Origin: Chloroflexota bacterium
GTDB taxonomy: Bacteria > Chloroflexota > Anaerolineae > B4-G1 > DUEL01
Assembly (NCBI GenBank): GCA_014874475.1
Contig: JADBJJ010000028.1
Location: 1-41,121, forward strand
Length of the DNA stretch: 41,121 bases
Reading direction: 5' to 3'
In this document: one piece after another, positions 27,706 through 38,312 of the stretch
Layout: each line of letters begins with the position of its first letter
Position numbering within the stretch: the first letter of the stretch is position 1
Translations under genes and position numbers: made by a program
Notes under the pieces: model-generated
What the model saw: the letters and a program-made list of their open reading frames with translations, nothing else
Database searches by the model: none
What the model was told of the DNA's origin: nothing

Positions 27706-28274
27706 ACCTCCTCCGGGAATTCCAGAAACTCCGGCGGGATCGCCCTGGCCAGGTAAGTGGACTCATCGGCTCGGTGAAAGAGGATGCCCGCTTCGGCAGC
27801 CTCCGCGGCGTGGACGGTGAGGACCACCGGAGCCGGGGCGTGGCGGGCGCCGACCCGGGCTGCTGTCTCCCGGTCGGCGGAGAGGTGGACGTACTGGCGG
27901 CGCATAGGGCGCAGCCCTTCCCGCTGGATGTGTTTCAGCGCGCGGGGGGACGTGCCGTGGTACAGGCGGGGCGGCGGAGTGCAGGGCGGAAGGTCGGCGC
28001 GCAGGCGGACGGTGTGACCGTAACGGGCGCGGATACGCTCACCGATGACCTCAAAGCGCCGTTTCTCGTCCCCGCTCCCTTTCTCCACCACTTCCATCAC
28101 GTCGGCGCGGGTGGCCCAGCGGAAGTTGGGCAGTCCCTGCAGAATTTCCAGCACCTCCGGCAGCGATGCCCACCCTTCCTCGTCCAGTTTCAGTCCGAAG
28201 CGCTCCGGCTGATGACGGAGGATGAGGGCGAGGAACTTGCTCAACTTGACCATCTGGGTGGACTGGGCCGGCAT
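27702..28274 (-). CDS. kptA: RNA 2'-phosphotransferase (Tpt1/KptA)
   Basis: Tpt1/KptA removes an internal RNA 2'-phosphate by transferring it to NAD+, giving ADP-ribose 1'',2''-cyclic phosphate and nicotinamide. The 190-residue protein has the family blocks [20 protein letters not shown] (catalytic Arg-His), [21 protein letters not shown] and [17 protein letters not shown] with the later Arg. The start is ATG 28274, or ATG 28253 (MVKLSKFL). It is the first gene of a minus-strand unit with pncB, pairing an NAD consumer with an NAD salvage enzyme. Confidence 0.93.
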   Translation of the reverse strand: MPAQSTQMVKLSKFLALILRHQPERFGLKLDEEGWASLPEVLEILQGLPNFRWATRADVMEVVEKGSGDEKRRFEVIGERIRARYGHTVRLRADLPPCTPPPRLYHGTSPRALKHIQREGLRPMRRQYVHLSADRETAARVGARHAPAPVVLTVHAAEAAEAGILFHRADESTYLARAIPPEFLEFPEEV

Positions 28275-28360
28275 TTTTCCCCTCTGGCTCTATAATAGCA
28301 CGGAACGGAGGGGAAGACAAGGGAGAGACGGGAGTCGGATGTGCCCCAAAATATAACGTT

Positions 28361-28381
28361 AACCCTCTATGGGGGGATTAT
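28361..28381 (+). repeat. Dispersed repeat, partial copy C
   Basis: AACCCTCTATGGGGGGATTA matches the 3' core of copy B (33482-33502) at 20 of 21 positions including the following T. It lies in the 158-bp gap before xseA; the left half of the repeat is missing. Confidence 0.55.
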
Positions 28382-28393
28382 CCGGAGATGGGC

Positions 28394-28422
28394 TTGCCAT
28401 TTATCCCCGCTTGATGTACACT
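28394..28422 (+). promoter_or_regulatory. Promoter for xseA, nearly leaderless
   Basis: TTGCCA (28394-28399), a 17-bp spacer and TACACT (28417-28422) end only 10 bp before the xseA ATG, so the transcript would start about 4 nt before the codon. Confidence 0.55.
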
Positions 28423-28432
28423 AAAAACCACT

Positions 28433-29656
28433 ATGCTGGAGCAACTCCCACTGTTCGCCGTCGCAGACCGGAAGCCGTACACTGTCAGCCAGTTGATGGC
28501 CCGTATCCGCACCACCGTGGAGGCGGACCCCCGCTTGATGGACGTCTGGGTGGAGGGGGAAATCTCCAACTTCCGCCAGGTCGCCTCCGGCCACTGTTAC
28601 TTCACCCTGAAGGACGCAGGGGCCGAATTGCGCTGTGTGATGTGGCGGGACCGGGTTCGGGGGATGCGCACGCTCCCCAACAACGGTGACTCGGTCCTGG
28701 CCCACGGACGGGTGGGGGTATACGAGCAACGAGGCGACCTGCAACTCTATGTGGAGACGCTGGAACCGCTGGGGCTGGGGTGGCTATATCAGGAATACGA
28801 GCGGTTGAAGGCGCGGCTGGAGGCCGAGGGGCTCTTCGCTCCGGAGCGGAAGCGCTCCCTTCCCCGCTTCCCCCGCCGTATTGGGATTGTCACCTCTCCC
28901 GACGCGGCCGCCCTGCGGGACATCCTCAACGTTCTCTCCCGCCGCTATCCGCTGGCGGAGGTGATCCTGGCCCCCACGCTGGTTCAAGGAGAAGAGGCTC
29001 CGCCCCAGATTGTTGCCGCCCTGCGCGCGCTGAATGCCCGGGTGGACATAGACGTCATTCTGCTGGCCCGGGGCGGGGGCTCTCTGGAGGAACTCTGGGC
29101 CTTCAACGATGAGCAAGTGGCCCGGGCAGTGGCCGCGTCCCGCATCCCCGTCGTCTGCGGGGTGGGGCATGAGACGGATTTCAGCCTGGCCGATTTCGCC
29201 GCCGACCGGCGCGCGCCCACGCCCTCGGCAGCGGCGGAACTGGCGACCCCGGACCGCGCGGAACTCCGCCAACAGGTGCGCTTCTGGAGGGCCCGCCTGA
29301 CCCGGGCCTTGGGGGCCGATCTGGCCCGGCGGCGCGAGCGGGTCCAGGGGCAGGTCCGGGCCCTGCGCCGCCTTTCTCCAGCCCTCCGGCTGGCCCAGGC
29401 TCGCCAGCGGCTGGATGACCTGACGGAGCGGGCCAGGCGGGCCTTCTGGCATCAGATCGCCGTCCGCCGGGAGCGGCTGGCCGGCCTGGCGGGGCGGCTG
29501 GAAGGAGTCAGCCCGCTGGCCACGCTGGAGCGGGGGTACGCCATCGTCCGGCGGGCAGCCGACGGCCTCATTGTCCGCTCACCGGCCCAGGTGGAAACTG
29601 GGGACGTGCTGCGCGTGCGGGTGCGCGATGGAGAGTTTGGAGCAAAGGTGCAATGA
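28433..29656 (+). CDS. xseA: Exodeoxyribonuclease VII large subunit
   Basis: The catalytic subunit of ExoVII, which degrades single-stranded DNA. The 407-residue protein has the N-terminal OB-fold (YTVSQLMARIRTTVEADPRL, VWVEGEISNFRQVASGHCYF), the catalytic domain (RIGIVTSPDAAALRDILNVL, ILLARGGGSLEELWAFNDE, GVGHETDFSLADFAADRRAP) and a helical C-terminus. ATG 28433 fits the family start. No xseB is seen downstream; the next gene instead encodes an FAD oxidoreductase overlapping by 4 bp. Confidence 0.96.
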   Translation: MLEQLPLFAVADRKPYTVSQLMARIRTTVEADPRLMDVWVEGEISNFRQVASGHCYFTLKDAGAELRCVMWRDRVRGMRTLPNNGDSVLAHGRVGVYEQRGDLQLYVETLEPLGLGWLYQEYERLKARLEAEGLFAPERKRSLPRFPRRIGIVTSPDAAALRDILNVLSRRYPLAEVILAPTLVQGEEAPPQIVAALRALNARVDIDVILLARGGGSLEELWAFNDEQVARAVAASRIPVVCGVGHETDFSLADFAADRRAPTPSAAAELATPDRAELRQQVRFWRARLTRALGADLARRRERVQGQVRALRRLSPALRLAQARQRLDDLTERARRAFWHQIAVRRERLAGLAGRLEGVSPLATLERGYAIVRRAADGLIVRSPAQVETGDVLRVRVRDGEFGAKVQ

Positions 29657-30957
29657 CGGATATCGCCATCATCGGCGCCGGCGTCACCGGTCTGACGGCT
29701 GCCTATGAACTGACCCGCGCGGGCCATCGGGTGACCGTCTACGAGGCCCGCCCCTACGCCGGAGGGCTGGCCTCTGGCTTTCATGATGAGCGCTGGGAGT
29801 GGCCCCTGGAGCGGTTCTACCACCACTGGTTCGCTTCCGACCAAGAGGCCATCTCCCTGATCCGGGAACTGGGAGCAGCCGGACGGCTTTTCTTCCCTCG
29901 CCCTACTACTTCTATCTACTACCGGGGGCGCATCTATCCCTTTGACAGCCCGATGCGGGTACTGCGATTCACCCCTCTGCCCTTTCACGACCGGCTGCGG
30001 GTAGGGCTGGTCACCCTGTACTTGCGCCTGCTGCGCCGCTGGGAGCCACTGGAGGGAGTGACGGCGGAGGAGTGGACCCGGCGCGCGGTCGGCCCTCGGG
30101 CGTATGAGATTCTCTGGAAGCCTCTGCTCATCAGTAAGTTCGGCCCGGACGAGTATCGCAACGTCAATATGGCCTGGTTCTGGGCCCGTCTGCACAAGCG
30201 GACGCCCCGTCTGGGCTACTTCGTCGGCGGGTTCCAGGGATTCGTAGACATTCTGGTGGAGCGGGTGACGGCTCAAAGGGGCCGGATTCTCCTGAACGCG
30301 CCCGTCCGCCGTATCCAGCCGGCAGAGGAGAAGTGGGTGGTGGAGTACGCCGGCGGGTGGGCGAGCCACGAGGGGGTGATCGCCACCTGCGCGCCGGGAG
30401 TGCTGGCCGACCTGGCCCCCGACCTGCCCGCCGACTACGGGGCCCGCCTGCGCGCTCTGAAGTCCCTGGGCGCGGTCACCCTGGTCCTAGCCCTCCGGCG
30501 CCCTCTTACCCAGGGTCATTACTGGATCAACCTCCCCAAAGGTGACGAGTTTCCTTTTATGGGACTGGTGGAGCACACCAACTATATCTCCCCGGATCAT
30601 TACGGGGGAGACCGTATCGTTTACTGCGGCGATTACCTGCCGCCGGACCATCCCATTTTCGGGATGGATAAGGGTACCCTGTTGGAGCACTACTGGCCCG
30701 GGCTGGTGCGAATTCAGCCTGAAATTCGGCCCGACTGGGTGCGAGCGTTCTGGATGTTCACTGAACCGTACGCCCAGCCAGTGCCGACCCTCTATCACTC
30801 CCGGAATGTCTTGTCATTGAAGACGCCGCTTCCTGGCCTGTGGATGGCGAATATGAGCCAGGTCTATCCCTGGGACCGGGGCACCAACTACGCAGTGGAA
30901 CTGGGGCGGCGGGTGGCGCGGGAGGTGAGCCAGGGGTTGGCAGGGGGTAGCCAGTAG
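29653..30957 (+). CDS. FAD-dependent oxidoreductase (amine oxidase/protoporphyrinogen oxidase-like)
   Basis: A 434-residue flavoprotein. The N-terminal dinucleotide-binding motif is GAGVTGLTAAYEL, followed by the acidic VTVYEARPYAGG; a C-terminal FAD motif is GLWMANMSQVYPWDRGTNYAVE. Proteins of this type (RFYHHWFASD, WKPLLISKFG) are annotated as NAD(P)/FAD-dependent oxidoreductases near glycan genes and may act on sugar nucleotides or lipids; the substrate is unknown. ATG 29653 overlaps the xseA stop (ATGA). A phosphohexomutase follows after 57 bp, in line with a polysaccharide role. Confidence 0.85.
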   Translation: MTDIAIIGAGVTGLTAAYELTRAGHRVTVYEARPYAGGLASGFHDERWEWPLERFYHHWFASDQEAISLIRELGAAGRLFFPRPTTSIYYRGRIYPFDSPMRVLRFTPLPFHDRLRVGLVTLYLRLLRRWEPLEGVTAEEWTRRAVGPRAYEILWKPLLISKFGPDEYRNVNMAWFWARLHKRTPRLGYFVGGFQGFVDILVERVTAQRGRILLNAPVRRIQPAEEKWVVEYAGGWASHEGVIATCAPGVLADLAPDLPADYGARLRALKSLGAVTLVLALRRPLTQGHYWINLPKGDEFPFMGLVEHTNYISPDHYGGDRIVYCGDYLPPDHPIFGMDKGTLLEHYWPGLVRIQPEIRPDWVRAFWMFTEPYAQPVPTLYHSRNVLSLKTPLPGLWMANMSQVYPWDRGTNYAVELGRRVAREVSQGLAGGSQ

Positions 30958-31014
30958 TCGGCAGGGCGCGGGGCCCAGGGGCAGGGTCAATCATCCAACC
31001 AGGAGGTGCATACG

Positions 31015-32433
31015 ATGATGGTTATCCAGTTCGGGACCGACGGCTGGCGAGGAAAAATTGCCGAAGACTTCACTTTTGATAACGTGCGCCGTTGCGCGCA
31101 GGGTTTTGCCCACTACCTGGCGGCCCACGGCAAATCCGGCGCCGATGTTGTCATTGGCCACGACCGACGCTTCGCCTCGCGCGATTTCGCAGTCGCGGCG
31201 GCTGAGGTCATGGCCGCTAACGGCCATCGTGTCTGGCTGACCGAGGGCCCGACTCCCACCCCCGTCATCTCCTACTCCGTTGTGGAGCGGAAGGCCGCCG
31301 GCGCTATCAATATCACCGCCAGCCACAACCCACCCTCTGATAACGGTTTCAAGGTACGGGATGAGCACGGGGCGGCGATTGCTCCGGACGGCCTGCGGGA
31401 GATTGAGGCAGCCATCCCGCCCATAGAGGGGGTGCGCCGCACCGACTTCGCCACTGCGCAGGAGGAGGGGCGCATCGTCGTCTGGGACCCCGCTCCGGCC
31501 TACATCGCCCATCTCTCCCGTCTGGTGGATATCGGACGGATCCGGGACGCCGGGCTTCACATCCTGGTGGAGCCGATGTGGGGCAATGGCATCGGCTGGT
31601 TCCCGCGCCTTCTGGCCGGAGGCCGGACGCGCGTCACCGAAATTCACAACGTCCCCAATCCCCTCTTCCCGGAGATGGTCCGCCCGGAGCCCATTCCGCC
31701 CAATGTGGACGTCGCGCTGGCGAAGACGACCGAATTGGGCGCCGACGTCTGCGTCATCCTGGACGGCGACGCCGACCGGATGGGCATCGGCGATGAGCAC
31801 GGGCGCTTCATCAACCAGTTGCAGGTCTACGCGCTGCTGGCGTACTATCTGCTGGAAGTACGGGGGGAGCGGGGGGCGATCGTCAAGACGCTCTCCACGA
31901 CCTCTATGTTGGAGAAACTGGGGGAAATCTACGGCGTGTCGGTCTACCAGGTCGGCGTGGGTTTCAAGTACGTGGCGCCCAAGATGCTGGAGACCGATGC
32001 AATGATCGGCGGGGAGGAGAGCGGCGGTTACGCCTTCCGGGGCAACATCCCCGAACGGGATGGCATCCTGGGCAATCTCTATTTCCTGGATATGATGGTG
32101 CGGACAGGGAAGACGCCGTCCCAACTGCTGGACCAGTTGTACGGGAAACTGGGCGCCGTCTACTCCTACAGCCGCTTAGACGTGACCTTTCCGGCCCAAC
32201 GGCGGGAAGAGATTAAAGCCCGGCTGGACGCGGCCCGGCCGGATTCCATCCTGGGCCTGCGGGTGACCGACATCCTCACGTATGACGGCTACAAGTACTA
32301 TCTGGAGGACGGCGGCTGGCTCCTGCTGCGCTTCTCCGGCACGGAGCCTCTGCTTCGTATCTACTGCGAGACCACCGATGCAGCGCGCGTCCGTCCGCTT
32401 CTGGAGGAGGGCCGAAAACTGGCCGGATTGTGA
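31015..32433 (+). CDS. Phosphoglucomutase/phosphomannomutase family protein
   Basis: An alpha-D-phosphohexomutase of 472 residues that interconverts hexose 1- and 6-phosphates. Motifs: FGTDGWRG at the start, [11 protein letters not shown] with phosphoserine S103, the Mg loop DGDADRMG, the sugar loop GGEESGGY and the phosphate loop [11 protein letters not shown]. Glucose versus mannose or glucosamine specificity cannot be told. ATG 31015 is chosen because AGGAGG (31001-31006) is 8 nt away; the GTG at 31006 overlaps that site. Its stop overlaps the tatD ATG. Confidence 0.93.
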   Translation: MMVIQFGTDGWRGKIAEDFTFDNVRRCAQGFAHYLAAHGKSGADVVIGHDRRFASRDFAVAAAEVMAANGHRVWLTEGPTPTPVISYSVVERKAAGAINITASHNPPSDNGFKVRDEHGAAIAPDGLREIEAAIPPIEGVRRTDFATAQEEGRIVVWDPAPAYIAHLSRLVDIGRIRDAGLHILVEPMWGNGIGWFPRLLAGGRTRVTEIHNVPNPLFPEMVRPEPIPPNVDVALAKTTELGADVCVILDGDADRMGIGDEHGRFINQLQVYALLAYYLLEVRGERGAIVKTLSTTSMLEKLGEIYGVSVYQVGVGFKYVAPKMLETDAMIGGEESGGYAFRGNIPERDGILGNLYFLDMMVRTGKTPSQLLDQLYGKLGAVYSYSRLDVTFPAQRREEIKARLDAARPDSILGLRVTDILTYDGYKYYLEDGGWLLLRFSGTEPLLRIYCETTDAARVRPLLEEGRKLAGL

Positions 32434-33209
32434 TGTTGGTGGATTCGCACGCCCACCTGGATTTTCCGGAGTTTGATTCCGACCGCGAGGCGGTGATTGC
32501 GCGGGCGCGGACGGTGGGGATGGTCACCATCCTGAATGTGGGGGCCGACCTGGAGTCCAGCCGCGCTTCGGTCGCATTGGCCCAACAGTACGACTTTATC
32601 TACGCCGCCGTGGGGGTGCACCCCCACGATGCCCGCACTCTGACCCCTTCTGGACTGGAGGAGTTGCGGGCCCTGGCCCGCCACCCCAAAGTAGTTGCCA
32701 TCGGCGAGATTGGGCTGGATTACTACCGCGACCTCTCCCCCCGTCCGGTGCAGCGGCAGGCCTTCGCCGACCAGTTGGCGCTGGCGGCGGAGTTGGGGCT
32801 TCCGGTGGTCATCCACAGCCGCGACGCGCTGGAGGATACGCTCTCTATCCTGCGGGGGTGGGCCGGCGGCGGTGTCCTGCACTCCTACTCCGGCGGCCCG
32901 GAGCGGCTGGGGGAGGTGCTGGCGATGGGCTTCTCCATCGGCATCTCCGGCCCTGTCACCTTCGCTAACGCCCACCGGCTGCGAAGGGTGGCCACAACGG
33001 TCCCCCTGGACCGTTTGCTCATAGAGACGGATTGCCCGTATCTCACCCCGGAGCCGTACAGGGGCCGCCGCAACGAGCCGGCCTATGTCTGGTACGTTGC
33101 CGGGGCAGTGGCGCGGGCGCGAGGGATGGCCGCCGAGGAGGTGGCCCGCGTCAGCGCGGAGAATGCCATCCGACTATTCCGTTTGCCCATTCGGAGCGCG
33201 GCGGGCTGA
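32433..33209 (+). CDS. tatD: TatD-family metal-dependent deoxyribonuclease
   Basis: A TIM-barrel hydrolase of 258 residues with the metal ligands of the family: SHAHLDF (H6, H8), GEIGLDYYRD, VIHSRDA, LHSYSGG and ETDCPYLTPEP. TatD proteins degrade DNA 3'-5' or act in DNA repair. ATG 32433 overlaps the mutase stop by one base (TGATG); a GTG at 32430 is an alternative. It is the last gene before a strong promoter. Confidence 0.94.
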   Translation: MLVDSHAHLDFPEFDSDREAVIARARTVGMVTILNVGADLESSRASVALAQQYDFIYAAVGVHPHDARTLTPSGLEELRALARHPKVVAIGEIGLDYYRDLSPRPVQRQAFADQLALAAELGLPVVIHSRDALEDTLSILRGWAGGGVLHSYSGGPERLGEVLAMGFSIGISGPVTFANAHRLRRVATTVPLDRLLIETDCPYLTPEPYRGRRNEPAYVWYVAGAVARARGMAAEEVARVSAENAIRLFRLPIRSAAG

Positions 33210-33218
33210 CCGCGCGGA

Positions 33219-33247
33219 TTGACAATTTCCCTCATTCATTGTATACT
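33219..33247 (+). promoter_or_regulatory. Near-consensus sigma70 promoter of the proS-operon leader
   Basis: TTGACA (33219-33224), a 17-bp spacer and TATACT (33242-33247). This is the best promoter match in the window. Transcription should start near 33254. Confidence 0.85.
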
Positions 33248-33273
33248 ATAATCGCTCTTTCCAGAGGAGTCCG

Positions 33274-33324
33274 ATGGATACGTATCGCCTGCCCAGCCCG
33301 CCGGTCCCTGAGAGCCAGACCTGA
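33274..33324 (+). CDS. Putative Pro-rich leader peptide (16 aa)
   Basis: ATG 33274 follows AGAGGAG and encodes MDTYRLPSPPVPESQT before TGA. Four of 16 codons are Pro, clustered at codons 7-12 (CCC, CCG, CCG, CCT). The last three sense codons and the stop lie in the 5' arm and loop of hairpin 1. Its size, position and link to a proS operon fit a ribosome-stalling attenuator peptide. Such Pro content could also arise by chance in C-rich DNA. Confidence 0.45.
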   Translation: MDTYRLPSPPVPESQT

Positions 33325-33372
33325 TGGTCTGGTCGGGCGCGCTGGGCCGGCCCCTGTCCCCAGATATACCAG

Positions 33373-33403
33373 CCAGCCTCCCAGACCCGGAGGCTGGTTT
33401 TTT
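33373..33403 (+). terminator. Intrinsic terminator of the leader
   Basis: CCAGCCTCC (33373-33381) pairs perfectly with GGAGGCTGG (33389-33397), with a 7-nt loop and six T residues immediately after. It is a textbook Rho-independent terminator and the only one in the window with a full T-run. Confidence 0.9.
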
Positions 33404-33435
33404 ATAGGACGCAGATATGGCATGCTCGCCTCTAT

Positions 33436-33503
33436 CCAGGAAACGGAATCCGGCATTCTTGCGCGGCGGTCAATATTCAGCAACCCTCTATGGGGAGATT
33501 ATT
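33436..33503 (+). repeat. Dispersed intergenic repeat, copy B
   Basis: Matches copy A (8646-8710) over about 60 bp, beginning CCAGGAAACGGAATCCGGCA and sharing AATATTCAGCAACCC then TATGGGGAGA. It fills the space between the leader terminator and the metallophosphoesterase ATG. Confidence 0.8.
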
Positions 33504-33518
33504 GGGTGAGGTCAGCAA

Positions 33519-34147
33519 ATGAAAATTCTGGCCCTCAGTGACCAGGTGGTGGAGTCCATCTATAGCGCCGACGTTCGGGAGCGGTTCGGGGATGTGGGCC
33601 TGCTCCTCTCCTGCGGCGACCTGCCCTATTCCTACCTGGAATATCTGGTCACCTTACTGGGCGTTCCCGCCTTCTATGTCCACGGCAATCATGACCAGCC
33701 GGAAGACCTGGGCCAGGGGGAATTGCTGACCGGGCCGCGCGGCTGGGTTAACCTGGATGGCCGTACGGTGCGGGTGGGCTCTATCCTACTGGCGGGGCTG
33801 GAGGGCGCTCTGCTCTATAAGCCCAACGCGCCCTTTCAGTACAGCGAATGGGAGATGCGCTGGAAAGTTGTCCATCTGTTGCCGGCTCTCCTGTTCAACC
33901 GGCTGCGATACGGGCGGTATCTGGATATCCTGGTGACCCATTCCCCGCCTCTGGGCATCCACAACGACATTGATTTACCCCACCGGGGGTTTGCTGTCTT
34001 CCGGTGGTTGATGGAGCGCTTCCGTCCGCGCTACTTGCTGCATGGCCATAAGCACGTCTACAAGCCTCAGGCCACCCGTACCCGCTTCCGAGAGACTCTA
34101 GTGGTGAACGTGTACCCCGTTGCCGTTCTGGAGTTGGAGGACATCTG

Positions 34148-34148
<1 letters not shown>
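33519..34148 (+). CDS. Calcineurin-like metallophosphoesterase
   Basis: A 209-residue binuclear metallophosphoesterase. The signature residues appear in order: LSDQ (first Asp), SCGDLPYSYLEYL, YVHGNHDQPED, VTHSPPLG and HGHKHVYKP. Substrates of such small members range from phosphoproteins to cyclic nucleotides and are unknown here. ATG 33519 has only a GGTCAGC-like site. The stop overlaps the next start (TGATG). Confidence 0.9.
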
Positions 34149-36498
<2,350 letters not shown>

Positions 36499-36508
36499 GG
36501 GATGCATT

Positions 36509-36554
36509 GCGGGGGTGGCGGCGGCTCGCGGCTGCTGCCCCCGCCACTACCCCC
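36509..36554. terminator. Bidirectional hairpin between proS and guaB
   Basis: GCGGGGG (36509-36515) pairs with CCCCCGC (36538-36544), and an alternative stem uses GGGGGTGGCGG with CCGCCAC and CCCCC (to 36554). It fills the 56-bp convergent gap and probably serves both genes. Confidence 0.5.
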
Positions 36555-38039
36555 TTATGGGTTGACCTGGTAGTTGGGCGCCTCTTTGGTGATGACCACG
36601 TCGTGGGGGTGGCTCTCTATCAGGCCGGCGTTGGTGATGCGGATCAACCGCCCTTTCTGCCGGAGTTCCTCCAGCGTGGCCGCGCCCGCGTACCCCATGC
36701 CGGCCCGCAGGCCTCCCACCAATTGGTAGATGTAGTCGTGGAGGGGGCCCTTATAGGGGACCCGTCCCTCTACCCCTTCGGGCACCAGTTTGCCGCCCGG
36801 ATTCTGGCCGGAGCCGTAGCGGTCTCGCCCGTAGCCGTGCATCGCACTGAGACTCCCCATCCCTCGGTACTCCTTGAACCGTCGGCCTTCGTAGAAGACG
36901 ACCTCACCCGGCGCCTCGTCCAGCCCCGCCAGCAGGTTCCCCAGCATCACCGCCGATGCCCCGGCGACGATGGCTTTCACAATATCGCCGCTGTACTTGA
37001 TGCCTCCGTCGGCGATGATCGGGATTCCGAAGCGCATAGCCGCCCTGGCGCACTCGTAGATAGCGCTTAACTGGGGCATACCCGCCCCGGCCACGACGCG
37101 GGTGGTGCAGATGGACCCCGCTCCGACCCCTACTTTGACCACGTCGGCGCCGGCCCGGATCAGCGCTTCCGTCCCTTCGGCCGTCACCACGTTCCCGGCG
37201 ATGATGGGCAGTTCGGGCCAGTGATGGCGGATGCGGTGGATGGCCTGGATGACCCCTTCCGAATGGCCGTGGGCCGTATCTATCACCACCACGTCCACTC
37301 CGGCGTTCACCAGCCCTTGGGTGCGTTCCTCCAGGTCGTCCCCCACGCCCACCGCCGCCCCCACCAATAGCCGCCCTTGCGCATCCCGGGCCGAGTTGGG
37401 GTACTGACGGGCTTTCTGGATGTCTTTCACCGTAATCAGCCCTTGCAGCACCCCCGCCTCGTCCACCAGGGGCAGTTTCTCAATCCGATGTTGCTGGAGA
37501 ATCGCCTTCGCCTCCTCCAGCGTAATCCCGACCGGCGCAGTGATGAGCGGCGCGCGGGTCATAAAGTCGCTGACTGGGTGGTCCAAGTCCTCCGCTTCCA
37601 GAAAGCGGATATCCCGGTTGGTGAGGATGCCGACCAGCCGGTTCTGTTCATCGGTGATGGGAACCCCGCTGATGTGGTACGTGGCCATAATCTCCTCGGC
37701 CTGCCGGACCGTCGCGGTGGGGGGAAGGGTGATGGGGCCCACGATCATCCCGGACTGAGCGCGTTTCACCCGGGCGACTTCCTGGGCCTGCGCCTGCGGA
37801 GACATATTCCGGTGGATGACCCCCAGTCCTCCCTCCCGGGCCAGCGCGATGGCCATCGGCGCCTCCGTCACCGTGTCCATCGCAGCGGAGAGAATCGGGA
37901 TATGCAACTGGATAGTCGGCGTCAATTGGACACGGATATCCGTCTCGGATGGCAACACCTCACTGTAACCCGGAACCACTAGCACATCGTCAAACGTCAG
38001 CGCTTCAAAATGGTGGAACAGATCGGCATTTTGGTTCAT
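36555..38039 (-). CDS. guaB: IMP dehydrogenase
   Basis: Oxidises IMP to XMP with NAD+, the committed step to GMP. The 494-residue protein has [18 protein letters not shown] at the N-terminus, two CBS domains (about 100-210), [28 protein letters not shown] with catalytic C311, the [15 protein letters not shown] flap and a complete C-terminus. ATG 38039 follows AAAGGAGGGG. It converges on proS; its strong promoter is listed separately. Confidence 0.97.
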   Translation of the reverse strand: MNQNADLFHHFEALTFDDVLVVPGYSEVLPSETDIRVQLTPTIQLHIPILSAAMDTVTEAPMAIALAREGGLGVIHRNMSPQAQAQEVARVKRAQSGMIVGPITLPPTATVRQAEEIMATYHISGVPITDEQNRLVGILTNRDIRFLEAEDLDHPVSDFMTRAPLITAPVGITLEEAKAILQQHRIEKLPLVDEAGVLQGLITVKDIQKARQYPNSARDAQGRLLVGAAVGVGDDLEERTQGLVNAGVDVVVIDTAHGHSEGVIQAIHRIRHHWPELPIIAGNVVTAEGTEALIRAGADVVKVGVGAGSICTTRVVAGAGMPQLSAIYECARAAMRFGIPIIADGGIKYSGDIVKAIVAGASAVMLGNLLAGLDEAPGEVVFYEGRRFKEYRGMGSLSAMHGYGRDRYGSGQNPGGKLVPEGVEGRVPYKGPLHDYIYQLVGGLRAGMGYAGAATLEELRQKGRLIRITNAGLIESHPHDVVITKEAPNYQVNP

Positions 38040-38075
38040 ATTCCCCTCCTTTGCCGTTGTGCGGTATTATCGGAA

Positions 38076-38104
38076 ATTATACTCCATCCGGGGTTGCATT
38101 TCAA
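38076..38104 (-). promoter_or_regulatory. Promoter for guaB (minus strand)
   Basis: TTGAAA (38104-38099), a 17-bp spacer and consensus TATAAT (38081-38076) on the minus strand give a leader of about 30 nt. Confidence 0.75.
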
Positions 38105-38118
38105 TCCGGATACTGACG

Positions 38119-38174
38119 GGGGTCTATCCCCGAATCGGCGAGGGAACCCGTCGCCAGCCCTGCTCGCCGGGGCT
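38119..38174. other. Three consecutive hairpins between guaB and the NACHT gene
   Basis: GGGG/CCCC (38119-38122 / 38128-38131), GGCGAGGG/CCC-TCGCC (38137-38144 / 38147-38155) and AGCCC/GGGCT (38156-38160 / 38170-38174) lie side by side. They are outside both predicted leaders, between the divergent promoters. They could belong to an unrecognised small RNA or a repeat; the 273-bp gap shows no ORF I can support. Confidence 0.4.
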
Positions 38175-38247
38175 CAAGTCGGAAGGGCGCTTTTCGTGGG
38201 TTCGTGCCCCGATGGGTGGACGGTCCCCCCTGGGAGCGAAGCTCTCT

Positions 38248-38275
38248 TTGCCTCCCCACCATTTTGGAGTATAAT
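38248..38275 (+). promoter_or_regulatory. Promoter for the NACHT-HEAT gene
   Basis: TTGCCT (38248-38253), a 16-bp spacer and consensus TATAAT (38270-38275) lie 37 bp before the ATG. The local GGAGTATAAT also occurs at the divergent guaB -10 box. Confidence 0.65.
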
Positions 38276-38312
38276 GTTATTAGATATTCTATCGCCGGAG
38301 AAGCCTGGCAGC

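Larger units (their letters stand above)
33254..33403 (+). ncRNA. Putative attenuator leader RNA (about 150 nt)
   Basis: From the predicted start to the intrinsic terminator the leader holds a 16-codon ORF and three foldable parts. Hairpin 1 is CCAGACC (33315-33321) with GGTCTGG (33326-33332). An outer stem can pair GCCCAG/CCCG (33291-33300, inside the Pro codons) with CGGG and CTGGGC (33334-33347). The terminator is 33373-33403. GGTCTGG can instead pair with a second CCAGACC at 33381-33387, inside the terminator, so the two states exclude each other. Regulation of the downstream metallophosphoesterase-DUF4032-proS unit by proline or tRNA-Pro charging is inferred. A free small RNA is the alternative. 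Confidence 0.5.

Noticed and set aside
33254-33403. T-box riboswitch before the proS operon
   Set aside because: No T-box sequence (AGGGUGGNACCGCG-like) or specifier loop is visible; the leader ORF and hairpins fit attenuation better.
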